Shown: in pieces, positions 33,657-44,335 of the stretch | How positions within the stretch are numbered: position 1 is the first letter of the stretch | Layout: the number at the start of each line of letters is the position of its first letter | NCBI GenBank assembly: GCA_032622095.1 | Contig: CP136069.1 | Coordinates: 11,304,036 to 11,368,035 of the forward strand | Length of the DNA stretch: 64,000 nucleotides | Source of the DNA: Siphonodentalium dalli | Taxonomy: Eukaryota > Mollusca > Scaphopoda > Gadilida > Siphonodentaliidae | Reading direction: 5' to 3' | Translations under genes and position numbers: made by a program | Notes under the pieces: model-generated | What the model was told of the DNA's origin: nothing | The model's input: only the letters and a program-made list of their open reading frames with translations | Database searches by the model: none

Positions 33657-34200
33657 GGGGTCGATTATTTAGGGCATTACAGTATGTCGAGTTTGTTACA
33701 CATTTGTCAAAGTTTGCATAAACAAAATTGAGGAATGGAATGTTAACTCTGAGTTGTTCCATAATAAATGTATTTCCCTTGTCATTTCAGGTGTTCATGC
33801 GGCCTATGTACTGTGATGGAGACTACACTGTACCTGTGAGTGCAGATGTTGCCTTGAGATTGAACAAGTTGAGACCAAGCTAAAGGAAGTGACAAAAGCG
33901 ATTTCATAGGAAGAAGGACACTTCAAGTGTATCACAGAGACTGTCCCCTTCAGGAGTGTGTGCCTGGACCCATGGCTACTTGAAGTTGCATGGTTAGGAT
34001 ACCAGCAACAGTATAGTCACCCGTTTAATGGACCTCTGCACAACAAATACAGGCATATAGCATAGACAGTTTATTCGGTGGTGCTATGGCTACCATGGTT
34101 TGCATAACTGCAGACCTCTTCCATCGTGTGTTGTGAATGGCATCAGTAATTTCAGTATGCTTTCCAAAATGATGGTGGAAATTACAGGGGCTTTCGTTTG

Positions 34201-34803
34201 CCCGAGCTGGAGAAATGCATGAATAAATGAATGAAATCTTAATAGATTATTGTTACAATGTATCTCCCTAATCTTCATCTCCCATATATGACTGAAAATA
34301 ATTTCATTCATTTGATAACGTTTGACTCTGGAATGGCCAAATTGTTTGATATTTAACTTTGTTTTTATTTAAAAAAAAATTATTTTCAAGTGACAAATTT
34401 CCCCCCACTTTTCATAGTTTGATCCTGAAATTGCCAGAAAAATGTTTTTTTTTATAATTCCCTTTTTTTTTTATTAAAATATATTTTTTTCCAAGCGACA
34501 TATTTTTTTAATCACACAATTGATTATTTGATCCTGAAATGGCGAGAAAAATGACTTTTGAGATTTAAATTTGTTTTTCTTTAATTTCATTCTTTCAAAT
34601 GTCCAGGTCTGGATAGCTACCCACAACCCAGCACATACATGACAAAAATTTTTCTCATGGTTTCATTGCTTATTTTGCTTTATAAAGTCATGAAACGAAG
34701 ATTCCAGAACATGATGTAACCCCCCACCCAACCAGCGCCTACTTGATAAAAATCATGGTTTTATTGCTTATTTTGCTTTATATAGTCACGAAACAATGAG
34801 AAA
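34201..34803. other. Spacer stretch, AT-rich
   Basis: A motif TTTGA.CCTGAAATGGC.AGAAAAATG appears three times in diverged form (34320, 34430, 34530), with poly-T runs. No gene seen. An AATAAA at about 34211 may have served the broken gene upstream. Confidence 0.45.
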
Positions 34804-35292
34804 TTAAAGGTACTCAATCCGATAAAACTGCTCTCAATTACTATTTTAATGGCTTCGGGGGTCAAAAATATTTGATTCGAGTCGAGGAAGTCACCCATCA
34901 AAGCTCAGATTTGTTAGATATCGATTTTTAGAAATCTATAATTTTTCTTGATCGGGAATAATTTCTGGCCCAGAACTCAGTCAAAATTGAGTTATTATTA
35001 CCACTTGATTTTAGAGTTATCCATCCTTGTCTGTTTGAACAGTGTTTTGGTGTACACATCTCGAGCAGGATACGAAATTGACGGCAATTGTTAGTACTCA
35101 TCTCGAGAACATAACAAATTTCAAAAATCAATATCTAATAACTCTGAGCTTTGTTTGATGGGTTCCTCGACTCGAATCAAATATTTTTTACCCCCAAAGC
35201 CAAAGAAATAGTAATATAGGACCCTCTGATCGGATTGTTGTTGTTGGAATCTGTTGAGATGGGGACACTCTGTTCGGATTGAGTACCTTTAA
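34804..35292. mobile_element. TTAAAGGTACTCAATCCGAT element (489 bp)
   Basis: Left TTAAAGGTACTCAATCCGAT, right GGATTGAGTACCTTTAA, both bounded by TTAA. The two halves are inverted copies of each other (ATTTGATTCGAGTCGAGGAA / TTCCTCGACTCGAATCAAAT, GATATCGATTTTTAGAAATC / TTTCAAAAATCAATATC). Fragments occur at 3138-3300, 15080-15322 and 44254-44700. Non-coding. Confidence 0.85.
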
Positions 35293-36489
35293 CTTCTTCC
35301 GAGAAAATGTTGTTTGAGTCAGGGTTTGTGTGGTGGTAAGATGTCCAGGCTAGGAAGGGAAGAAGTCCAGGACCTACATGACAAAATATCATCTTGGGGG
35401 GTTTTATTGATTATTTTGCTTTATAGTCATGAAATGGCAAGAAATAGACTTCTCCTGAGAAGGTGATGTATGGAACTAATCTGCATAACATGACAAAATA
35501 ATGATGTTTGTTCACTATTTTTTATGGTCGTTATTGTTGTCACATTTTTGTATATTATAATAAAAAGGAATGAGTCGGAGGAAAATTGGAAGAAACAACT
35601 TGAACCCCATACAATGCTGAGGATGCGGCCCATTTTGGGAGGGGCTGGTGTGTTTACCCTGAACATAGATATTATATTATTTATCGTAATAACACTCCAG
35701 TATTTACTTTTTCAACTCAACGAATGGAAGAAGCCATAGTATATTGTATACATCTGTATTTCACTGTTTGATCATATTAAAATCATTTTCACAAAGATGA
35801 TACATGCAGATACGTAGACGGCATAGCCACAAAGAAGCCCTTCTGATAGTTCAGCCATAAACGTAATTCGTACTCTTCTTGTGGGACTTGAAAGCAGAAA
35901 TCTGCGAAAGCGGTCATGTATCCCATGCATTTCATATCAACAATAGGTTGAAAGTTAATAAATTTCGAAGTTCCCGTGGACCTACATGTAGATCATGCCA
36001 CGAATACCTACTCCAGCGGCACGGGAGTCGGGAGTAGAGATTCATGGCAATATATACTGTGTCCTATTCTGACAGTCACAGTGACACACGAACTTCGTCC
36101 AAATATGTACGAATTTACTCCGGAGCTGTTGGCCACGCGAATAATTCATGTCGTATTATTCAATATTTTATTACACACATAAATCCATTCCGAATTCACG
36201 ATTTCCAACGAAAATGAAACATGTTTGTGAACTAAAACAAAACCAAGCAGAAACCGATTTCGATAACACAATGTCAACAGAATGCCGCAAGGTGATTTAT
36301 GACGTCACGGGTCAAAAATAAATTACACCCAATCTGTTGTTTGCGATTAGAGCTGTACGCATGCCAGGGGGTTTCCTGGAATGCGAATCGATAGCGGCTG
36401 ATCTTGGGACGATTAATTTCGTTCTCAGAACGACTCTGTTGGTCTAATAAGCGGGGAAATGGGTAACATATGAACTTCGCGACGGCGAC
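35293..36489. other. Spacer stretch, no gene supported
   Basis: Contains a diverged repeat shared with 32.5-33.2 kb and the block near 35850 shared with 28.4 kb. A 71-codon frame at 35524 looks hydrophobic but has no recognisable domain and no paralog in the window; I do not call it. Confidence 0.4.
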
Positions 36490-38230
36490 TTTAACATTCG
36501 ATGTTTTTATCAGGATTCTTTTTAACATATGTAGTTTTTATCAGGATTCTTTTTATAACATTTGATGTTTTTCTCAAAATGCTTTTTAACATTCGAAATT
36601 TTTCTCAGGAAGCTTTTATAACATTTGTAGTTTTTCTCAGGATGCTTTATAACATTCGATGTTTTTATCAGGAAGCTTTTTAACATATGTAGTTTTTCTC
36701 AGCAAACTTTTATAACATTTGAAGTTTTTCTCATGATGCATTTTACCATTTGATGTTTTTCTCAGGAAGCATTTTAACATTTGATGTTTTTCTCAGGATG
36801 CATTTTAACATTCGAAAATTTTCTCAGGAAGCTTTTATAACATTTGATGTTTTTCTCAGAAAGCTTTTATAACATTTGATGTTTTTCTCAGGAAGCATTT
36901 TAACATTCGATGTTTTTCTCAGGATGCTTTTTAATATTCGATATTTTTCTCAGGATGCTTTTTAACATTCGAAATTTTTCTCAGAAAGCTTTTATAACAT
37001 TTGAAGTTTTTCTCAGAAAGCTTTTATAACATTTGAAGTTTTTCTCAGGATGCATTTTAACATTCGATGTTTTTCTCAGGATGATTTTTAACATATGTAG
37101 TTTTTCTCAGGATGCTTTTTTAACATTTGAAGTTTTTTTAGGAAGCTTTTTTAACATTTGAAGTTTTTCTCAGGATGCTTTTTAACATTTGAAGTTTATC
37201 TCAGGATGCATTGTAACATTTGATGTTTTTCTCAAGATGCTTTTTAACATATGTAGTTTTTCTCAGGATTGTATTTATCATTCGAAATTGTTCACAGGAA
37301 GCTTTAATAACATTTGAAGTTTTTATCAGGATGCATTTTAATAATCGAAGTTTTCCTGAGGGTGCTTTTTAACATTTTAAGTTTTTCTGAGGAAGCTTTT
37401 TAACATATGAATTTTTTCTGAGGATGCATTTTAATTCTGAAGTTTTTCTCAGAAAGCATTTTAACTTTTGAAGATTTTTCCAGGAAGCATTTAACTTTCG
37501 AAGTTTAACTCAGGATGCATTTTAACATTTGAAGTTTTTCTCAGGATGCATTTTCACATTTTAAGTTATTCCCAGGATGCCTTTAACGTTCGAAGTTTAA
37601 CTAAGGAAGCATGCATTTTAGTAGTCGAAGTTTTTTTCAGGATGCATTTTAACATTCGAAGTTTTTCTCAGGAAGCATTTTAACATTTGAAGTTTTTCTC
37701 AGGATGCATTTTAACATTCGAAGTTTATCTCAGGATGCATTTTAACATTCGAAATTTATCTCAGGATGCATTTTAACATTTGAAGTTTTTATCAGGATGG
37801 TTTTTAACATATGAAGTTTTTCGCAGGATGATTTTTAACATTCGAAGTTATTCTCAGGAAGCTTTCTTAACATTTGAAGTTTTTATCAGGATGGTTTTTA
37901 ACATATGAAGTTTTTCGCAGGATGATTTTTAACATTCGAAGTTATTCTCAGGAAGCTTTCTTAACATTTGAAGTTTTTCTCAGGATGCTTTTGAACATTG
38001 AAGTTTATCTTTTATATATATCTTGTATTCCTCCATATCAATACGAAGATTTTACAAAAGAATATACATGAATATAATGATTAAATAACAGAAAAAAAGC
38101 TTTTTAACATTTTAAGTTTTTCTCAGGATGCTTTTTGACGTTCGCAGTTTTTCTCAGGAAGCTTTTATAACATTTGAAGTTTTTCTCGAGAAACTTTTTA
38201 ACATTTGAAGTTTTTCTCAGGAAGCTTTTT
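36490..38230 (+). repeat. 31-bp satellite array 2, ~50 copies
   Basis: Same unit and same orientation as 30108-31170 (CTCAGGATGCTTTTTAACAT), more heterogeneous. Broken by ~90 bp of unrelated sequence at about 38010-38100. Together the arrays bracket the 5.3-kb region holding the P2X7-like pseudogene. Confidence 0.92.
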
Positions 38231-38530
38231 TAGCTCAACTTAACTTTGTAAAGTTTGAGCTATTGCCTTGGGTTGGTATCCGTCGCCCATCGGTCCGTCC
38301 GTATGTCCCACCATCGACAATTTCCTTTGGCTCGCCATACACACATTATCCGTCATCCTATCATCACCAAACTTCATATGGATCTTAATGTGAGCCATCG
38401 ATTTTTTTCCGAAATTTGTTAAAGACATGGCCACATTCAGCCATTTTTAATTTCAAATTTGAATCCATTGGTACACGCTGCAGACTGCATTCATCCGATC
38501 ATCAACAAACTTTATATAGATCTTCATGTT
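38231..38530. repeat. Dispersed repeat with AGCTCAA start and GTCCGTCCGT motif
   Basis: AGCTCAACTTAACTTTGTAA, GTTTGAGCTATTGCC, CATCGGTCCGTCCGTATGTC, CATCACCAAACTTCATATGG and a second CATCAACAAACTTTATATAG. This style of repeat is, from memory, common in molluscan genomes. No coding sequence. Confidence 0.55.
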
Positions 38531-38792
38531 TTCAACGTTAGTCTAACCCTCTAAATAAAGAGCGTTAATGTTTTTTCGTGTCGCTAATAAAGAGCGTTAT
38601 ATATGTCTTTTCTAGTTTTTTGTCGATTAATATTTTTCGTTCAGATACGACAACCATCGGCTTTGGTCTAACATGTTTATAGTTTGTGTTCATACCAGGA
38701 CCCACGTATTAGAGATAACACACTGCATTATCTGTGCCCGAAGCCGAAATCATCTTCTACCGATTGAACCTGTTCATGTTGATAAATTAAAT

Positions 38793-39150
38793 TTACGTGA
38801 AACACTCCGGTAGGGTGATCAGATATAAATTGAGAATAATCTTACTCAAAGTAGTTATTTTGACGAATATTAATCGAAATTGACAACACACAGCATCATT
38901 CTTATATATTAATTACATGCAATGCCTCTGGATAGCGAAATAATTTCTGTCAGTTGAACGCCGATTGTTGCGTCCCGAACCAAGATGTAAATATTTACAA
39001 TTGAGTGTAATTCAGGCGATGATTTCTCTATGGAGTGGTATGGTGGATCTCTTTTAAGTTTTCCACTATGTTAGTAGAATTCGGACGCAGGTTGGCATAG
39101 CGACTGAGTACAAAGTGATCAAGTTCACGCACCCGAACAAGTCCATATTA
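38793..39150 (+). repeat. Diverged segmental repeat, copy 2 of 8705-9050
   Basis: See the first copy; identical order of shared blocks (GTGAAACACTCCGG, GGTGATCAGATATAA, ATTGACAACACACA, CACGCACCCGAACAAGT). It ends within a few bases of the 39156 TTAA element. Confidence 0.75.
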
Positions 39151-39155
39151 TGTCT

Positions 39156-39373
39156 TTAACCCTTTCAGTGCCAAGTCCGATTTTTGTATCAACCCATATT
39201 TCCTTGATCATTTTTTCAAATTTATTGATTATAATAATGTGATACATTGACGGAAAGAGCTCTTAGAGAGCTCTTTCCATCAATGTATCGCATTATTATA
39301 ATCAATAAATATGAAAAATTATCAAGGAAACATGGGTTGATACAAAAATCGGACTTGGCACTGAAAGGGTTAA
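39156..39373. mobile_element. Near-perfect TTAA fold-back element (218 bp)
   Basis: TTAACCCTTTCAGTGCCAAG ... CTTGGCACTGAAAGGGTTAA; the whole element is a ~105-bp-arm hairpin with GAGCTCTTAGAGAGCTC at its centre. TTAA at both ends and CCCT-type termini fit a piggyBac-derived miniature element. Little decay between arms suggests recent origin or gene conversion. Confidence 0.88.
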
Positions 39374-39454
39374 GGATTCTGAACACAAAGAAGACGCACG
39401 CTATTCAAGCAAAGGATGCCTGCTGGCCTGTTGTGAAATTATAAGGCCTCAATT

Positions 39455-39546
39455 GCAAAATGAGATCCCCAGAGGTGGATTTAGTGGCGGTATCCCACAC
39501 AGCGGGCTAGCATAACCAAATTCACCCTTTTTGATCCTCATTATGC
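39455..39546. mobile_element. Fold-back element, copy 2 of 10870-10962
   Basis: GCAAAATGAGATCCCCAGAG left arm and ATCCTCATTATGC right arm around AGCGGGCTAG; about the same length as copy 1 with ~75-80 % similarity by eye. Confidence 0.7.
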
Positions 39547-40550
39547 ATGACATCGACTGCTATGGGAGACATAGACTCAGATTGAAGTTCCAATATGCTG
39601 AATATTGTGATGTACGCCCATTGCAATCCTCGATTATGCAGTGCCAATTTGGTGATATAGAGAAACTAAACTAAAAGAGAAATAAAATCTGTTTTGATAA
39701 AATTGTATAATATAGAAACTTTCCAGAGAAGATGAGGTCTACCGCTCAGTGTTAGAATCGAGGTCAGGTCATAATGAATATTAAAATGAGGACATCGATT
39801 CTAACACTGAGCGGCGATTGGCTGTTTCTACTCTGTCAGTCATAGAAAGGTCAGGTCACAATGAATATTAAACTTAGGAACTGTGTCACTTGACAAATTT
39901 CTTTTTTAAAGTTGGAATTATCGACAGATTTCTCCTCTATTAGAATTGTTTACTGGCAATGTGTTGATTTGTATGAGTAAATAAATTATTAGTCGACAAT
40001 AAATCACTAAGTTCCAGATATTTAGTTGATCGTTTGAACGATTTTTATTGATAGTAAACTGCATGGGCATGCTCTCCGGAGACAATATTCGGTGGTTAAA
40101 ATTTTATCAAATGCAACGTGTATGAATGTTTCTGATGGGAGTTTGTGGTATTTATTGAAAGATGAATTCTTTGCCGATCCATCCGTGTATATATCGTTAT
40201 CATTACTGGGGTGAATGGGCTAAATTTGTGCGACCCCCGAGCGATGGTGAAACGTTGAATTTCTACAGAGCCCCTTGTCTATATAATGTTCCATTAACGC
40301 GAAGAAGGTGCGTATATAGAGCGGCGTATATGGGCAGTGCAAAAGGGGCGGACAGCGGAGCGCGTTACAGGTCCCTGTGGCCTGACCTGGTTCAGATAGA
40401 CTAGAACTTAAATTATATCTGAATATTTTGTTACAAATGCAGCATCCTATCATAGAGCCAATACAATAAGCTAGTTAGTTATTGGAGTTTTGTGTGAAAT
40501 TTATAATTATTCTAACTGTTCTTGAAAGGGACAAACAAGAGAATATTTTA
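39547..40550. other. Spacer stretch, no gene supported
   Basis: A TCAGGTCA.AATGAATATTAAA.TNAGGA block is duplicated (about 39767 and 39850), and a GAATCGATGTCC-type inverted pair with CGCTCAGTGTTAGAATCGA lies at 39741-39815. The ~80-codon frame at 40162 has no recognised domain. From 40400 the sequence resembles 12730-12845. Confidence 0.45.
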
Positions 40551-40755
40551 CCTTGTGCCAATGCATTCTCTTATAGAATGCATTGGCCTAACAATTTTTT
40601 TTCATTTTTAAAAAATAAATGTTTCTTACAATTTTTAGGACATAAAATAAAAAACATCCATTACCCTGCAGGGAGCCCCACTCACATATAGAAGAGTGTC
40701 GTCTGCTCATGTTTGTCTGGGGCTCTGTATGGGTGAAATTATAAAATTGTTACAA
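40551..40755. mobile_element. Partial GTGACCCGCC-family fold-back element
   Basis: Collapsed hairpin CCAATGCATTCTCTTATAGA ATGCATTGG at 40557-40586, then the internal module with ACATCCATTACCCTGCAGGG, AGCCCC and GGGGCTCTGTATGGGTG seen at 11830-11930. Both outer ends are missing. Confidence 0.7.
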
Positions 40756-41404
40756 AATCCACCGTTTTTTCGTCTCTCAATAATTTCTCAGATTCTAGTT
40801 CTCTACATACAGTTAGGATGATGATATGTGAAATTCAAGATTGTTCGCCAGATAGATCCATATAAATTCTTTTTTGAAAATTTCTTGCCAGTTTTGCCTG
40901 GATTTATGCAAAACATACGCCCCCTTTAATGATCTTTCCCAAATGAGATAGTATTATTTAAACATATCAACCAAGCTAATGAATCGTGAGAACTGTCTAG
41001 CAAGCAGTGGACTATTAGTTTGTTACATCTCATGATAAAGTCGGCCATTTCGCCTTCACATTTCTCAGAAAGGACCTGTTTGATAGCTTTCATATGGTTC
41101 GCCTGTCATGAGATAAAGCTTGACATTCCAGAATAATATGATGTCTATCTTCTGGGTGCTTTGTACATAGATATCATACAGGGCTGACCTTAAATTGTTT
41201 GAACGAGTGATGGTTAGCTGGTATGGTATAGTTCACGGTACCATCTTGTCTTTGATCATTGCTACGACTGGTGTATTCGTATTGGGACAACAACATAACA
41301 ATATAATTCAACATCGTTTCAGTTTCAAGAATGTACACAATCCAAAGTATATCACTTAGCTGGAAAACAACAAATTGTTTTTTGGCGTCCCTCTAAAACA
41401 TGAA
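40756..41404. other. Spacer stretch before the 42-bp array
   Basis: AT-rich; about 40850-40925 is related to repeats at 4434 and 12960. No gene seen. Confidence 0.4.
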
Positions 41405-42882
41405 AACGGTAATAAATAAATCCATAGAATATTCAATACCAAATCAAATAGTAATAAATAAATCCATAGAATATTCGATACCAAATCAAATAGTAATAAA
41501 TAAATCCATAGAATATTCAATACCAAATCAAATAGTAATAAATAAATTCATAGAATAGTCAATACCAAACCAAATAGTAATAATTAAATTCAAAGAATAG
41601 TCAATACCAAATCAAATAGTAATAAATAAATGCATAGAATATTCAATACCAAATAAAATAGTAATAAATAAATCCATAGAATATTCAATACCAAATCAAA
41701 TGGTAATAAATAAATTCATAGAATATTCAATACCAAATCAAATAGTGAAAATAAATTCATAGAATAGTCAATACCAATTCAAATAGTAATAAATAAATCC
41801 ATAGAATATTCAATACCAAATCAAATAGTAATAAATAAATTCATAGAATATTCAATACCAAATCAAATAGTAATAAATAAATTCATAGAATAGTCAATAC
41901 CAAACCAAATAGTAATAATTAAATTCAAAGAATAGTCATTACCAATCAAATAGTAATAAATAAATCCATAGAACATTCAATAACAAATCAAATAGTAATA
42001 AATAAATTCATAGAATATTCAATACCAAATCAAATATCAATAAATAAATCAATAGAATATTCAATACCAAATCAAACAGTAATAAATAAATCCATAGAAT
42101 ATTCAATACCAAATCAAATAGTAATAAATAAATCAATAGAATATTCAATACCAAATCAAATAGTAATAAATAAATCCATAGAATATTCAATACCAAATCA
42201 AATAGTAGTAAATAAATCCATAGAATATTCAATACCAAATCAAATAGTAATAAATAAATCCATAGAACATTCAATACCAAACCAAATAGTAATAAATACA
42301 TCCATATAATATTCAATACCAAACCAAATAGAAATAAATACATCCTTAGAATATTCAATACCAAATCAAATAGTAATAAATAAATCCATAGAATAATCAA
42401 TACCAAATCAAATAGTAATAAATAAATCCATAGAATATTCAATACCAAATCAACTAGTAATAATTAAATCAATAGAATATTCAATACCAAATCAAATAGT
42501 AATAATTAAATCCATAGAATATTCAATACCAAAGGAAATAGTAATAAATACATCCATTGAATATTCAATACCAAACGAAATAGTAATAATTAAATCCATA
42601 AAATATTCAATACCAAATCAAATAGTAATAATTAAATCCATAGAATATTCAATACCAAACGAAATAGTAATAAATACATCCATAGAATATTCAATACCAA
42701 ATCAAATAGTAATAATTAAATCCATAGAATATTCAATACCAAATCAAATAGTAATAAATAAATCCATAGAATATTCAATACCAAATCAAATAGTAATAAA
42801 TAAATCCATAGAATATTCAATACCAACTCAAATAGTAATAATTAAATCCATAGAATATTCAATACCAAACGAAATGGTATAT
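41405..42882. repeat. 42-bp AT-rich satellite, ~35 copies, ending 160 bp from gene B's stop
   Basis: AATCCATAGAATATTCAATA then CCAAATCAAATAGTAATAAA repeats. Since 42 is a multiple of 3, the minus strand carries a 146-codon frame with a 14-residue LVLNILWIYLLLFD period, which I regard as an artefact. Gene B transcription would run into it. Confidence 0.95.
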
Positions 42883-43031
42883 AGTTCATGTTGCCCTTCT
42901 CGCACCAAGTGTGTTATTTTACGCACTACACACAAAATAAAAGGTTTAATTGGCTGAAACCCAGAATGCATTTGAATCTTCTCTGCAATCCAAATCACTG
43001 TTGTATTTGTAGTGTGACGTCATTTGTTGTA

Positions 43032-43037
43032 TTTATT
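43032..43037 (-). promoter_or_regulatory. Candidate poly(A) signal of gene B
   Basis: AATAAA on the minus strand beginning 8 nt after the stop codon. Very close, so only weak support. Confidence 0.25.
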
Positions 43038-43045
43038 GTGTGACG

Positions 43046-43178
43046 TCAGTTGTTGTCTTCTTTAATCATGTCGGCTGCCTTCTCCCCAATCATTATCGTG
43101 GGCGCGTGGGTATTACCAGCGATGACGTCTGGCATAATGGATGCGTCCGCCACCCTCAGTCCAGAAATTCCCCTTACT
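43046..43178 (-). CDS. Gene B exon 11': C-terminus
   Basis: Acceptor GTTTGCAG on the minus strand, stop TGA at 43048-43046. Encodes [16 protein letters not shown], then [20 protein letters not shown]. Differs from gene A at Tyr579 (Asp here) and the final residue. Keeps the second active-site His. Confidence 0.95.
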
Positions 43179-44298
43179 CTGCAAACATAGTCATTCGTGC
43201 ATGTATTGCCACCTGGTTGTTTGATTTCTTTATTAACACAGGTTAATATGTCTGACATGCATAACACATATAAAATACTTTATAAGGAACCAAAGCCGTA
43301 TATCTGATTTTGTGACGTCACCAATTATTATCTAATACGAAGCTGATGTTTTGAATTTCGCGAGCGCCTTTGTCGCACAGTAGATCGCTAGGCTTAAAGC
43401 ATTAATGTCGTAATCGGAAAATCTTGTTACTGTATCTTTCGTTTACTGGTATTGCAAATGAGAATTATAAATATTGAATTACAATGTAAGTTCATTCGTT
43501 GCGTTAGTTTACCTTTTATTGAGAAAATAAGACACAATGAATAACGACACTGTATTTTGAGCCTCGGGAGACTCGCATATATAAGATAATGCACTGGCAC
43601 AAGATATTTAATATTGTATCATCGCAGCTCCCATCATGAAAGGGTTACTCATATACATTTCAGTTCACTCACAATTATAATCTTTTCTTACATTCTTTAA
43701 CATTTTTCTTGTCATTCTTTTATAAATGTTTTATTATATTTTTTATAATTTTGTTTGGTCATTTTTTCCAATAATGTTTTACATTTGTTATTATACATTC
43801 TTATAATTGTTTTTTCTTCATTTCTTATATTCTTAAACAATTTTTTATAACGTTTTTTATTTTTCTTATTTTCTTTAACAATTATAAAATAAAATTATAT
43901 AATTTGTTAGGCCAATGCATTCTCTTATATATGCGAGGCGACCTATGGTCGACTCGCATATATAAGAGAATGCATTGGCACAGGGTTAAATATATGCCAT
44001 CTCCCCCGTGTGGATCCTCTGTTGTAACTACAGTCTACACACATCGGGCGAGTGAAAAGTGATCGACGTTCATTATGTGGAATATAATAAGAATGTCATC
44101 ACGAATTTACCGTTCTATTGGGCATTTAATGTACAGCACTTGGTAGGGTGCAGTACTGTGCGAAACGAAATAACATGTTTAATCACGCGCAATTCTGTAC
44201 TAAATGTACTAACCGGGTGCACTTAATTCGATTCGAGCCGAGCTGCAACGAGAGGTTAAAGGTACTCAAACCGATCAGACGGTCCCCATTTCATCAAG

Positions 44299-44335
<37 letters not shown>

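Larger units (their letters stand above)
31448..34200 (+). pseudogene. Broken gene with P2X7-C-terminal-like cysteine-rich domain
   Basis: Exon-like piece 31448-31594 encodes an acidic start (SSSDSLAED) then YMHEPELP and DENRVRKW; it ends at a donor TG|GTGAGT. A second piece from 33791 (after CATTTCAG) completes the Trp codon and reads WCSCGLCTVM, then after a +1 shift at 33834 CECRCCLEIE, then VCLDPWLLEVAW, KYRHIA and, after a second shift near 34060, QFIRWCYGYHG and LPSCVVN. This order of motifs is what I know from the P2X7-intracellular-domain-like proteins common in invertebrates. TAG at 33907 plus two frameshifts make it non-functional. The 2.2-kb intervening sequence holds repeats. The call rests on motif recall, not an alignment. 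Confidence 0.65.

Noticed and set aside
35524-35739. 71-codon frame with hydrophobic stretches in the spacer
   Set aside because: No recognisable domain, no splice-supported extension, and it overlaps an open frame on the other strand.
40162-40453. 80-codon plus and 77-codon minus frames as spacer genes
   Set aside because: Each overlaps the other, neither has a recognisable motif, and there are no flanking exon partners.
42008-42448. 146-codon hydrophobic minus-strand frame
   Set aside because: Produced by the 42-bp satellite; the frame breaks in the rest of the array and substitutions look random.
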